Source: Ruegeria atlantica (GTDB taxonomy: Bacteria > Pseudomonadota > Alphaproteobacteria > Rhodobacterales > Rhodobacteraceae). From it: 64,000 bases of DNA. A program made the position numbers and the translations under genes. Positions within the stretch are counted from its first letter, which is position 1. Every line of letters begins with the position of its first letter. Positions 34,690 through 42,985 of this stretch are shown here, one piece after another. Under the pieces are notes generated by a model. That model was not told where the DNA came from. It made no database searches and was given only the letters and a program-made list of their open reading frames with translations. The stretch covers positions 212,399 to 276,398 of the forward strand of contig NZ_WQCF01000005.1 of the NCBI RefSeq assembly GCF_013032455.1, given 5' to 3'.

Positions 34690-35732
34690 TGGCTGAGAAA
34701 GTAACATCACTTCAGGTCGCCCAGCTTGCAGGGGTCAGCCAGTCAGCGGTTAGCCGAGTCTTTACGCCCGGAGCTTCGGTCAGCAAGAAGACTGAAGAGA
34801 AAGTGCGCAAGGCCGCAGCCGAACTGGGTTATCGCCCCAATGTGTTGGCGCGTGCAATGGTATCCGGAAAAAGCCGCATCATCGGTTTGGTGGTCGCCTA
34901 TCTGGATAACTATTTCTATCCCGAAGCACTCGAGAAGTTGTCGAACGAGTTGCAGGAGCAGGGGTATCACGTCCTGATCTTCATGGCCTCCAGAACAGCG
35001 GGAAACATTGACGACGTGATGGAGGAAATCCTCGATTACCAGGTTGATGGCGTCATTCTGGCCTCGGTCGCGATGTCGTCTGATATCGCAACGCGCTGCC
35101 AACAGGCCGGTGTGCCAGTGGTGCTGTTCAACCGTAGTCAGGACATCGACGGGATCACGTCGGTCACTTCCGACAACTATGCGGGCGGTCGCAAAGTGGC
35201 CGAGTTCCTTATCGCAGCCGGTCACAGCCGCATCGCTTACATTGCCGGGTGGCAGGGCGCATCAACCCAGCGAGACCGCGAAGCTGGCTTCCGGGCAGCT
35301 CTGAGCGATGCGGGCCAGGACCTGTACGCTCATGAGATCGGAGAGTTTCACACCGAGAATGCGCGCTTAGCGGCACGTCGTATGTTCGATGTCGAACCGC
35401 AGAAACGGCCAGACGCGGTATTTGTTGCCAATGACCACATGGCTCTTGCCGTCATGGATGTCATCCGGTTCGAGTTGGGAATGCGTGTGCCCGAAGACGT
35501 TTCGGTCGTTGGATATGATGACGTCCCGCAGGCCGCATGGCTTGCCTATAACCTCACCACCATTCGTCAGCGCGCCAACCTGATGGTTGCCGAGACCGTT
35601 GACGCCCTTTTGGGCCATATTGAAAACCCGACAGCCGCTATGGCACGCAAGGTCGCAATTGATGGGCCTCTGATTGTGCGCACATCGGCACGGCTGCCCA
35701 AAGGCTGGACGCCGCAAAGGATGAAAACATGA
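34689..35732 (+). CDS. LacI-family transcriptional regulator
   Basis: 347 residues starting at ATG 34689 in a TGATG overlap. N-terminal helix-turn-helix with hinge: SLQVAQLAGVSQSAVSRVFT (about 7-26) and LGYRPNVLARAM near 50-61, with residues S-Q-S-A-V-S-R in the recognition helix as in LacI/GalR members. The sugar-binding-like effector domain follows (FVANDHMALAVMDVIRFELG, VVGYDDVPQAAWL). It probably represses both divergent units from 26202-26275 and is relieved by the transported compound or an intermediate. Encoded within the operon it controls. Confidence 0.93.
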   Translation: MAEKVTSLQVAQLAGVSQSAVSRVFTPGASVSKKTEEKVRKAAAELGYRPNVLARAMVSGKSRIIGLVVAYLDNYFYPEALEKLSNELQEQGYHVLIFMASRTAGNIDDVMEEILDYQVDGVILASVAMSSDIATRCQQAGVPVVLFNRSQDIDGITSVTSDNYAGGRKVAEFLIAAGHSRIAYIAGWQGASTQRDREAGFRAALSDAGQDLYAHEIGEFHTENARLAARRMFDVEPQKRPDAVFVANDHMALAVMDVIRFELGMRVPEDVSVVGYDDVPQAAWLAYNLTTIRQRANLMVAETVDALLGHIENPTAAMARKVAIDGPLIVRTSARLPKGWTPQRMKT

Positions 35733-36718
35733 AAGGTTTCGATCCCAAGTTTCGTGACTTCCCCGACTATATCATCGGTATCACCAAAGAGATTTGGGAA
35801 GACCGGGGTATCGCGACCCTGCACGACTATTACAGCGAGGATATCGTCGTGCGATCGCCCGGTTCGGTGGTTTTGGGCAATCAGAACGTAATCGGCGCGA
35901 CCATGGCAACACTGGCCGAGTTTCCGGATCGGCAGCTGTTGGGCGAGGACGTGATCTGGTCTGGTACACCCGAAGACGGGATGCTGAGTTCGCATCGTAT
36001 CATTTCAACGGCCACGCATTTGGCCGAGGGCGTTTACGGCAAGCCAACCGGAACCAAGCTGCGCTATCGGATACTGGCCGATTGCCACGCCATCGACAAT
36101 CAGATCAACGACGAATGGCTTATCCGCGATCAGGGTGCCATCGTCCGCCAGATGGGATGGGACCCGAAGGAATACGCCGCCGATCTCATCGCCCGCGAAG
36201 GAGGCCCGGACAACTGTGTCAAACCCCTAACTCCCGAAATCGATCAGTCGGGGCCGTACAAGGGCCGTGGAAACGACAACGAGTGGGGTCAGCGCTACGC
36301 CGACATTTTGACCCGGATCATGAACGCAGATATGGGCGCGATCGAGTCCGAGTATGACCGGGCTGTTCAATCGGAATATGTGGGCGGCGTAACTGGACAT
36401 GGTTGGGATGCGGTTGACCGTTTCTGGATGGGCCTACGGGCGAGTTTCCCGAATGCCAAATTTAGGATCGAGCACCAGATCGGGCGCGACGATCCGGATA
36501 TGCCACCCCGCGCCGCGATCCGCTGGAGTCTGTGGGGCAAACATGACGGCTGGGGCGTGTTTGGCGCACCGACGGGTGCACAGGTGTATGTCCTCGGCAT
36601 CAGCCACGCAGAGATCGGCGCGCTGATTGGCGGCCAGCCGCAGTTGCGCCGTGAATATACTCTGTTTGATGAAACCTCGGTCTGGAAGCAGATCCTGCTG
36701 CAGAGCGGAGAGGTTTGA
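35729..36718 (+). CDS. SnoaL/NTF2-like protein D (two domains)
   Basis: 329 residues; its ATG overlaps the LacI stop (ATGA). Two SnoaL-like domains are suggested: about 15-150 (IWEDRGIATLHDYYSEDIVV, GSVVLGNQNVIGATMATLAE) and about 190-325 (GVTGHGWDAVDRFWMGLRAS, GVFGAPTGAQVYVLGISHAE). It is more divergent from A and C than they are from each other. The conserved D/H catalytic residues of SnoaL cannot be assigned with confidence. Fourth member of the fold in the cluster. Confidence 0.7.
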   Translation: MKGFDPKFRDFPDYIIGITKEIWEDRGIATLHDYYSEDIVVRSPGSVVLGNQNVIGATMATLAEFPDRQLLGEDVIWSGTPEDGMLSSHRIISTATHLAEGVYGKPTGTKLRYRILADCHAIDNQINDEWLIRDQGAIVRQMGWDPKEYAADLIAREGGPDNCVKPLTPEIDQSGPYKGRGNDNEWGQRYADILTRIMNADMGAIESEYDRAVQSEYVGGVTGHGWDAVDRFWMGLRASFPNAKFRIEHQIGRDDPDMPPRAAIRWSLWGKHDGWGVFGAPTGAQVYVLGISHAEIGALIGGQPQLRREYTLFDETSVWKQILLQSGEV

Positions 36719-36847
36719 GTGGCGCGCCCGGTCGCATATCGCATCCTTGTGGATGGCCTGAGTGAGACCGGGACTCTTCGGCGTTACCATATGCACCGTC
36801 AAAGCCTGCGTGCACGGCGTTTGAACCTGCGTCCGCCAGGGGAGTGA
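36719..36847 (+). CDS. Possible 42-residue protein
   Basis: A GTG directly follows the previous stop (TGAGTG) and opens 42 codons beginning VARPVAYRILVDGLSETGTL, rich in arginine toward the end. Coupled position argues for translation; lack of a family and of its own ribosome binding site argue against. The remaining bases to 36910 are non-coding. Confidence 0.25.
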   Translation: MARPVAYRILVDGLSETGTLRRYHMHRQSLRARRLNLRPPGE

Positions 36848-36910
36848 GAGAGTGTGCTGCAAACGCACGCAGACCACCATTCCTGCAAACGTCGTATCGG
36901 AACTTACAAA

Positions 36911-37876
36911 ATGTCGAAATCAACCATCTCTTCCCGCATTGTTCGCTATGGTGAACTCCAGCCCTGCAAAACCGCTTTTATCGACGCCCATACCCCCGGC
37001 AGCGATCAGAAAGAGAACTTTACAATCATCGGCGGTGGTGTCTCGGAATCCCCGGATCAGCACGTGCACATCACTGACAAGATCGGCTTTAACATCGGCG
37101 CTGCGGGCCAGCCGCCGAAGTGCCGGAACTCTTTGCACAGCCACACGACGGCCGAGGTCTTCTTCGTCGCCAAAGGACGTTGGCGGTTTTTCTGGGGCCG
37201 CTATGGCACTGCAGGAGAGTTCATCGCCGAGGAGGGTGATATCTTCAACATCCCGACCGGCATTTTCCGTGGTTTCGAAAATGTCGGTCAGGATTATGGG
37301 ATGATCATGTCGATCTTGGGCGGTGACGACGCGGGCGGCGGAGTGACGTGGGCACCTCAAGTTATCGAAGATGCGCAGGCACATGGATTGATGCTGGGCG
37401 ACAATGGTGTGCTTTACGACTCCAAAAAGGGGCAGGAACTGCCTCACAACGTCCGACCAATGCCTTTGCTGACCGAAGAGCAGTTGAAAGGCTACCCCGA
37501 GGTTCCGGTTGAGGATGTCGTTGGTAAATACGTCGCGCGGTATTGGGACCTGATGGCGTTTTCGGCCAACAAGCCCGCGCAGGTGATTGGCGAAAACGGA
37601 ATGATCAAGGATAAACCCGGTTTCGAGGTTGATTTCCTTGGGCGAGGGTCCGCTGTGACCGAGTCGATCGCGGCAGAAAAACCTGTGGTTCTTATGCCGG
37701 CCAGCGGCCACTGGCGTGTTTCGATCGACGATCATGAAACCACTTTGTCGACCGGCGACACGGCTTTAGTTTTGCCCGGTGAAGCCTATAGCGTACAACC
37801 TTCAATGACTGGTCAGGCGGGTTTGTACAGGATCACCGCAACCGATGACCCGGCAGGAGCGACCTGGACAGGATGA
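36911..37876 (+). CDS. Cupin-domain protein (bicupin)
   Basis: 321 residues from ATG 36911; a GTG at 36854 with a better ribosome binding site would add 19 residues. The first cupin (about 60-150) holds the metal site: NSLHSHTTAEVFFVAKGRW and a later GDIFNIPTGIFRGFENVG. The second cupin (about 235-320) is weaker (SGHWRVSIDDHETTLSTGDT, LVLPGEAYSVQPS). Architecture resembles gentisate-dioxygenase-like or isomerase bicupins. It could bind Fe or Mn and act as dioxygenase, isomerase or lyase in the pathway. It overlaps the methyltransferase gene by 4 nt. Confidence 0.75.
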   Translation: MSKSTISSRIVRYGELQPCKTAFIDAHTPGSDQKENFTIIGGGVSESPDQHVHITDKIGFNIGAAGQPPKCRNSLHSHTTAEVFFVAKGRWRFFWGRYGTAGEFIAEEGDIFNIPTGIFRGFENVGQDYGMIMSILGGDDAGGGVTWAPQVIEDAQAHGLMLGDNGVLYDSKKGQELPHNVRPMPLLTEEQLKGYPEVPVEDVVGKYVARYWDLMAFSANKPAQVIGENGMIKDKPGFEVDFLGRGSAVTESIAAEKPVVLMPASGHWRVSIDDHETTLSTGDTALVLPGEAYSVQPSMTGQAGLYRITATDDPAGATWTG

Positions 37877-38475
37877 GCGTAGATCCAAACGACACCCATG
37901 CCGTTTATGAGCGGCAAGCGACGGAGTATGACAAGCTTCGCTCAAAGGCCCTGTTCGAAGCGCGCTGGCTGGCGCGCTTCACCGCCAGTCTCAAGCCGGG
38001 GGATCATGTGCTGGATCTGGGCTGCGGCACAGGCGATCCGATTGCGCGCTGGTTCATGGCCGAAGGGTTCGCAGTAACAGGCGTCGATTTCGCCGAGGCA
38101 ATGCTGGCCATCGCCCGTGACCGCTGGCCTGACGGGGATTGGCGGCATGCTGATATGCGGGACTTTGAGTTAGACCAGCAATTCGACGGCATCATCGCCT
38201 GGAATAGCTTTTATCATCTGACGGCAGGTGAACAAAAAGACTGTATCGCGCGCATGTCGCATCATTTGCGCTCCGGTGGAATGCTTATGCTGACTGTTGG
38301 ACCTCGGGCCGGAGAGGTTAGCGGAGCGGTGGGATCAGAGCTTGTCTATCACGCCTCGCTATCCCCAGCCGGTTACGCGACATGTCTTGAAGAAAACGGA
38401 CTGCAAATGACCGGGTATCTGGCCGAAGACCCTGAGACCCAAAGCCACACGATCCTGATGGCACGCAAAGTTTAA
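37873..38475 (+). CDS. Class I SAM-dependent methyltransferase
   Basis: 200 residues. Motif I VLDLGCGTGDPIARWFMAEG (about 46-65), motif II region VTGVDFAEAMLAIAR near 68-82, IIAWNSFYHLT near 105 and MLTVGPRAGE near 137. Methyltransf_11/25 type, cytoplasmic. In a catabolic operon, a methyltransferase next to a MetE-like enzyme suggests methyl-group handling, but direction and substrate are unknown. ATGA overlap with the cupin gene, 10 nt before the MetE-like gene. Confidence 0.85.
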   Translation: MSVDPNDTHAVYERQATEYDKLRSKALFEARWLARFTASLKPGDHVLDLGCGTGDPIARWFMAEGFAVTGVDFAEAMLAIARDRWPDGDWRHADMRDFELDQQFDGIIAWNSFYHLTAGEQKDCIARMSHHLRSGGMLMLTVGPRAGEVSGAVGSELVYHASLSPAGYATCLEENGLQMTGYLAEDPETQSHTILMARKV

Positions 38476-38485
38476 GGAGGCGCTG

Positions 38486-39610
38486 ATGACTATCAAAACC
38501 ACACATGTTGGGTCTCTGCCCCGGACGCAAGACGTGGTGGATTTCATTTTCGCCCGTGAGAACGGTGAACCCTACAACGCGGCCGCGTTTGATGCCTGTA
38601 TGACCGATGCGGTTTCTGAGACAGTGCGTAAACAGATCGAATCCGGTGTCGATGTTGTCAGCGATGGCGAAACCTCAAAGATTTCGTACGCCACCTATGT
38701 CAAGGATCGTTACACTGGCTTTTCCGGAGACAGTCCCCGAAATGCGCCTGCAGATTTGAAGATGTTCCCCAGTTTTCTGCAGCGACTGGCTGATGACGGT
38801 GGCACGCCAAAATACGCACGTCCGATGTGCACAGGCGAGGTGCGTTCAAAGGGGCAGGGCGAGTTGGAGAAGGACATTGCCAACCTCAAAGCCGCCATGG
38901 CCCAACATGGGAGCGAGCGCGGTTTCATGAATGCTGCGTCACCTGGTGTGATTTCGTTGTTTTTGCAGAATGAATTTTACCCAACACGAGAGGCCTATCT
39001 GGCAGCGCTGGCCGATGCCATGAAAGAAGAATACGAAACCATCGTGGCCGCTGGTTTGGACCTGCAACTGGATTGCCCCGATCTGGCCTTGTCGCGCCAT
39101 ATGCTGTTCACCGATCTTTCGGACGACGAGTTCGTCAAGATTGCCGACTTGCACGTTGAGGCCCTGAATCACGCGCTTCAAGACGTCCCACAGGATCGTG
39201 TGCGGGTGCATATCTGCTGGGGCAACTACGAAGGTCCGCATTGCTGTGACATCGCAATGGACAAGGTTTTCAGCACCCTGATGGCCACGAAATCTCGCTA
39301 TGTTCTGTTTGAGACCTCGAACCCACGACACGCGCATGAGTGGACTGTGTTTCGCGATCGCAAGTCGGAGATACCAGATGACAAGATTCTGGTGCCTGGT
39401 GTGGTCGACACCACCACCAATTTCATCGAGCATCCCGAACTTGTGGCGCAGCGGATCGAGCGCTTTACGGGAATTGTCGGCGCGGACCGCGTAATAGCGG
39501 GCAGCGATTGCGGTTTTGGGACCTTTGCGGGATTTGGGGCGGTTGATCCTCAGATTGCCTACGCCAAATTGTCCGCGCTGTCTGCGGGGGCGAAGCTGGC
39601 TTCGGCATGA
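38486..39610 (+). CDS. Core-MetE-like zinc methyltransferase (cobalamin-independent methionine synthase II family)
   Basis: 374 residues, equal to the catalytic half of MetE without the N-terminal barrel. TTHVGSLPRT at 4-13 is the family start. Zinc ligands are all visible: H and C in VRVHICWGN near 249, E in LFETSN near 285, and C in IAGSDCGFG near 341. Relatives are core-MetE methionine synthases and epoxyalkane:coenzyme M transferases; all activate a thiol by zinc. Here it probably demethylates a pathway intermediate onto homocysteine or another thiol, or conjugates a thiol. Start ATG 38486 behind TAAGGAGG. Confidence 0.83.
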   Translation: MTIKTTHVGSLPRTQDVVDFIFARENGEPYNAAAFDACMTDAVSETVRKQIESGVDVVSDGETSKISYATYVKDRYTGFSGDSPRNAPADLKMFPSFLQRLADDGGTPKYARPMCTGEVRSKGQGELEKDIANLKAAMAQHGSERGFMNAASPGVISLFLQNEFYPTREAYLAALADAMKEEYETIVAAGLDLQLDCPDLALSRHMLFTDLSDDEFVKIADLHVEALNHALQDVPQDRVRVHICWGNYEGPHCCDIAMDKVFSTLMATKSRYVLFETSNPRHAHEWTVFRDRKSEIPDDKILVPGVVDTTTNFIEHPELVAQRIERFTGIVGADRVIAGSDCGFGTFAGFGAVDPQIAYAKLSALSAGAKLASA

Positions 39611-40302
39611 CACCCGTGATTTTCTTGCCGGGTATGATGTGTAATGCCCGCCTCTTTGGCCCGCAGATCAATGCTCTGTCGGGCAACAGGCCCGTAATGA
39701 CGTTCCCTTTGTCCCGGCATGACAGCGTGCAGGCCATGGCGTATGATATCCTGAAAAACGCGCCGCCCGATTTCGCACTGGCAGGTTTGTCGATGGGGGG
39801 GATCGTGGCGATGGAAGTATTGCGTCAAGCCCCTGAACGTGTCTCGCGACTGGCATTGCTCGACACAAATCCACTCGCTGAAAATCCAGAGGTAAAAGCC
39901 CGTCGTGGGCCCCAAATGGCGGCTGTTCGCGACGGCAAGCTGAGGTCGGTTATGCGGGACGAGATGAAACCCAATTATCTGGCCGACGGACCTAACCGGG
40001 GGGCTATCCTGGATCTTTGTATGGCGATGGCCACCGATCTGGGCCCAGACGTTTTCTTGCGCCAATCGCAGGCGCTGATGGACCGCCCAGACCAAAGCGC
40101 GACTCTGGGGGCTTTTACCGGAAAGGCCCTGGTCCTGTGTGGGCGAGAAGACAAATTGTGCCCAGTTGAGCGCCACCAGTTGATGCATGATCTGCTGCCA
40201 CACAGCGCGCTGGAGATCATTGAAGGTGCAGGGCACCTCCCGACACTGGAACAACCACAAAAAACCACGGCGGCATTAATCCGCTGGTTGGAGGACACAT
40301 GA
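39607..40302 (+). CDS. Alpha/beta-fold hydrolase
   Basis: 231 residues. Oxyanion segment FLPGMMCNARLF (about 6-17), nucleophile elbow LAGLSMGGIVAMEV near 58-71, acid in LCGREDKLCPVE near 178, and histidine GAGHLPTLEQP near 206. A complete Ser-Asp-His triad of a small esterase/lactonase-type hydrolase. Its ATG overlaps the preceding stop (ATGA) and its stop overlaps the next start. It may open a lactone or ester intermediate. Confidence 0.85.
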   Translation: MTPVIFLPGMMCNARLFGPQINALSGNRPVMTFPLSRHDSVQAMAYDILKNAPPDFALAGLSMGGIVAMEVLRQAPERVSRLALLDTNPLAENPEVKARRGPQMAAVRDGKLRSVMRDEMKPNYLADGPNRGAILDLCMAMATDLGPDVFLRQSQALMDRPDQSATLGAFTGKALVLCGREDKLCPVERHQLMHDLLPHSALEIIEGAGHLPTLEQPQKTTAALIRWLEDT

Positions 40303-40994
40303 CCCCATCTCTTTTGTCCCTGCTGCGCAAGGTCGACACCCCCACCGTCTGCAATGCCATCGAAGTGGCGAAGGGCAAGCGCGGTTTCGACGATTTTACG
40401 CGCGGTACCATGCTGTGTTCAGCGCCTGAAGAACCCGCGATTGTCGGCTATGCGCGCACGGCCAAGATCGCGGCAGCCAACCCACCGACCGACCCGTCCG
40501 ACGTCATCAAAGCCCGGCGCATGGCCTATTACAAATACATGGCCGAAGCGCCCAGCCCCTGTGTCGCTGTGATTGAGGACTTGGATTATCCGGAATGCAT
40601 CGGAGCCTATTGGGGTGAGATCAATACCTCTGTCCACAAAGGGTTTGGCATTTTCGGTGTCGTAACCAACGGTGTCATGCGCGATCTCGGAGACTTACCC
40701 GAGGGGTTCCCAGTTGTTGCCGGTTCCATTGGGCCGAGCCACGGTTTCGTCCACATCCGCGAGATTGATACGCCGGTTTCAATTTTTGGCCTGACGGTCA
40801 ATCCAGGCGAGTTGGTCCATGCCGACCGCCATGGTGCGCTGGTGGTTCCTGAGGATGTTCTCAATCAATTAGAAGCTGCAATACAAAAGCTGTTGTCGAC
40901 GGAACGTATTGTCTTGGACGCAGCCCGTCATCCGGAGTTTAATTTTGAAGCATTCGAAACCGCTTGGGCCGCTTTTGAAAAGGCCAGAGTCTGA
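40299..40994 (+). CDS. RraA-like family protein (HMG/CHA aldolase-type)
   Basis: 231 residues of the RraA/4-hydroxy-4-methyl-2-oxoglutarate aldolase family. Markers: ATG at an ATGA overlap, VDTPTVCNAIEVAKGKRGF near 12-30, YWGEINTSVHKGFGIFGVVT near 106-125 and NGVMRDLGDLPE near 126-137 with the R-D pair that binds the metal and substrate. Catabolic members cleave pyruvyl-type 4-hydroxy-2-oxo acids to pyruvate and a second carbonyl compound, so it may be the last carbon-carbon cleavage of the pathway. Final gene of the operon; no clear terminator seen. Confidence 0.82.
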   Translation: MTPSLLSLLRKVDTPTVCNAIEVAKGKRGFDDFTRGTMLCSAPEEPAIVGYARTAKIAAANPPTDPSDVIKARRMAYYKYMAEAPSPCVAVIEDLDYPECIGAYWGEINTSVHKGFGIFGVVTNGVMRDLGDLPEGFPVVAGSIGPSHGFVHIREIDTPVSIFGLTVNPGELVHADRHGALVVPEDVLNQLEAAIQKLLSTERIVLDAARHPEFNFEAFETAWAAFEKARV

Positions 40995-41198
40995 GTGTCG
41001 GTTAAGTGAACGAGAAACGATATACCTTAGGTACAACTGACTTTATTTGGTGCCGCAATGACAATCTCTGAAAATGGCAGGTCAAAAGAAGTTATATTGC
41101 GGAATCATACTCAACTTCGAAAGTCCGGATTGGTCCGAAGGCTTCCCACCGCGGGATGCGAACGCGAAAGGAAACTTCGCTGATGGCTGAGAACCTTT

Positions 41199-41708
41199 TT
41201 AACTGCAAAGCTTCGGAGAACCTGCGCTCCTGATTTTCCGGCCGTAGTACATGTGACGGATCCCGGCCCAGTAAGCCGCGGCTTCGCACATGGGACACGG
41301 CCTGGAAGATGAGTACATGACCGCGCTGTTCAAATCTCGGTCATTGAGGCGGCGCGCGGCGTCCCTGATCGCGGCCATTTCGGCGTGGGCCGTGGGGTCT
41401 TGATCCAAGATGACCCTGCTCCATGATTGGCCAATAATAACGTTGTCGCGCACCACAACTGCGCCATACCCCTGATCTCCATGGTCAATCGCATACTGAC
41501 GCATCTCGAAAGCCCGCTCCATGAATGTGGCATCATTGGGATTACTTGGTTGAGGTATTGCGTCGTCCGCCCTTGTAGAAGTTTGGCCTACAGCGGAGCC
41601 ACTCAATCCAATTGTCAGTGCGCCAAGGCCTGATGCGCCAAGAAAACCACGCCTCGCGAGAACGAGTGCGCTAGGACAGTCCTGTTCACTTTTTCTGATC
41701 TTGTCCAT
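41199..41708 (-). CDS. Cytidine/deoxycytidylate deaminase-family protein with Tat-type signal
   Basis: 169 residues. The N-terminus carries a twin-arginine-like signal: LARRGFLGASGLGALTIGLS (about 17-36), followed by a small-residue cleavage region. The deaminase zinc site is complete: AHAEMAAIRDAA near 108-119 and SSRPCPMCEAAAYWAG near 132-147. Family members deaminate cytosine, guanine or related bases in the cytoplasm, so export would be unusual. The C-terminus (YYGRKIRSAG then ten more residues) is shorter and divergent from guanine-deaminase-type proteins, which may mean a late frameshift near 41230. Confidence 0.75.
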   Translation of the reverse strand: MDKIRKSEQDCPSALVLARRGFLGASGLGALTIGLSGSAVGQTSTRADDAIPQPSNPNDATFMERAFEMRQYAIDHGDQGYGAVVVRDNVIIGQSWSRVILDQDPTAHAEMAAIRDAARRLNDRDLNSAVMYSSSRPCPMCEAAAYWAGIRHMYYGRKIRSAGSPKLCS

Positions 41709-41845
41709 TGTGCCGTTACCCGTGAGATGTGTTTAACTCTGTCAGCGCTCCGCTACGAGAGGACCTTGATTTGAGGTTGGTCTCATCCAAGCTGCCATCG
41801 GTACCTGTGAGGTGGAACGCTCCGCTCCAGCATGCTGGATTGGCC

Positions 41846-42523
41846 TCAATCATCTTTTCTTAGCCGCTCTGCCATCTCAGTAAATCCGCGCAGTTCGGCG
41901 TGTTCGAGCGGCGTAGTGCCGTTTCGATCGGCAAGCGATCGGTCAGCACCTGCTGCCAACAATGCATCCAGAACTGCAAGATGATCCGGACCGCCGTCGC
42001 CAAGCACAACGGCTTCGATAACTGCAGTCCAGTGCAGATTGTTCACATGGTCCAGAGGCGCGCCAGCGGCGATCAGCCGTCTGACAATCTCAACATGACC
42101 GAGATGCGCGGCCGCGATCAAAGCCGTTCCTTCATAAGGGCTGGTCGTTAGGCCTGGATCATTGCCCAATGCGATTGCGAGCGTCATCAGTTCCGGATCG
42201 TTTGCCACGGCGGCGATCGTGACCACGTCGTAGGCCTGACCTTCAAGCGCATTCATATCAGCGCCTGCCTCAGCGAGTGCACGCAACGCTTCGTCCTTCG
42301 AAGCAAAGGCTGCCGCATGGGCTGGCGTGCGGCCTCGCGAGTCCCGCGCGTTGACATTTGCTCCCGCCGCAACGAGCTGCTGGATCATTTCTACGTTGCC
42401 AGTGTGAGCGGCTGCAAAAAGGCCATCGTATTCTGCGACCTCCGCAGCCGAAGGCGGCGTCTGCGCCATACCCATGTTGGCGGCAAGACCCGTCACGAAC
42501 GTAAATAGCAAAAGACGAAACAT
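41846..42523 (-). CDS. Secreted ankyrin-repeat protein
   Basis: 225 residues from ATG 42523 (AAGGA six bases upstream). Signal peptide MFRLLLFTFVTGLAANMGMA, then about five ankyrin repeats: GLFAAAHTGNVEMIQQLVAA, ARDSRGRTPAHAAAFASKDE, a degenerate third, GTALIAAAHLGHVEIVRRLI and NGTTPLEHAELRGFTEMAER. Likely periplasmic; ankyrin proteins there are protein-binding modules, sometimes linked to oxidative stress defence. No partner is evident: the neighbours are the exported deaminase and an IS fragment. Confidence 0.85.
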   Translation of the reverse strand: MFRLLLFTFVTGLAANMGMAQTPPSAAEVAEYDGLFAAAHTGNVEMIQQLVAAGANVNARDSRGRTPAHAAAFASKDEALRALAEAGADMNALEGQAYDVVTIAAVANDPELMTLAIALGNDPGLTTSPYEGTALIAAAHLGHVEIVRRLIAAGAPLDHVNNLHWTAVIEAVVLGDGGPDHLAVLDALLAAGADRSLADRNGTTPLEHAELRGFTEMAERLRKDD

Positions 42524-42695
42524 GGCCAATCCTTATACTTAAAAACAGGTCAGGAGGGTGCGGTAGCAATAGCAGGTGTATTCGATGTCCTTTTCCATTC
42601 AAGCTCAGAATCTTTTCCTACTGTCCGTCCTCAGGGATTTTGGGACAGATGGTCGCCTGATCTAAGATAGGATCTGGCTCAACTGGTTGTTGTGA

Positions 42696-42890
42696 TTATG
42701 CGGCGGATTTGCGGTGAAGCAAGCGCCTGGTTTCGATTGTTTTCCGTTTAATCCTTTCGCGTTGTTTCAGAATGGTCTGGCCCCGTCCGAAGTAGACGTC
42801 AGCCGTTGCTGATGCTTCGCCCCGGTGTATTTGCCATTTGAGGGTTGCGCGAAATACGCGGTGTTGCTTATCCAATCGAGCTATTTGCCC
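42696..42890 (-). mobile_element. Transposase C-terminal remnant (integrase-core type, IS3-like)
   Basis: The minus-strand frame reads QHRVFRATLKWQIHRGEA, then ADVYFGRGQTILKQRERIKR and KTIETRRLLHRKSAA before TAA at 42698. This matches the conserved C-terminal tail of rve integrase-core transposases (DVYFGR-x-n-IL-x2-RERIKR). Nothing of the DDE core remains upstream, where a stop occurs at about 42893. The surrounding 42530-42985 holds no other gene; a possible IS end (CTGTCCGTCC) lies at about 42620. Confidence 0.68.
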
Positions 42891-42985
42891 TCATCGAGTG
42901 AGACAGTTTCGAACCTTTGGACTATTAACGAAGAATTTTGCACTCATTTCACCAAACTATTTGGTGTTGGCTAACCAAACACCGA

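Noticed and set aside
36855..36900. A third LacI operator (TGCAAACGCACGCA, and GCAAACGTCGTATC)
   Set aside because: Three or more mismatches or an inserted base relative to the 20-bp palindrome; too weak to call.
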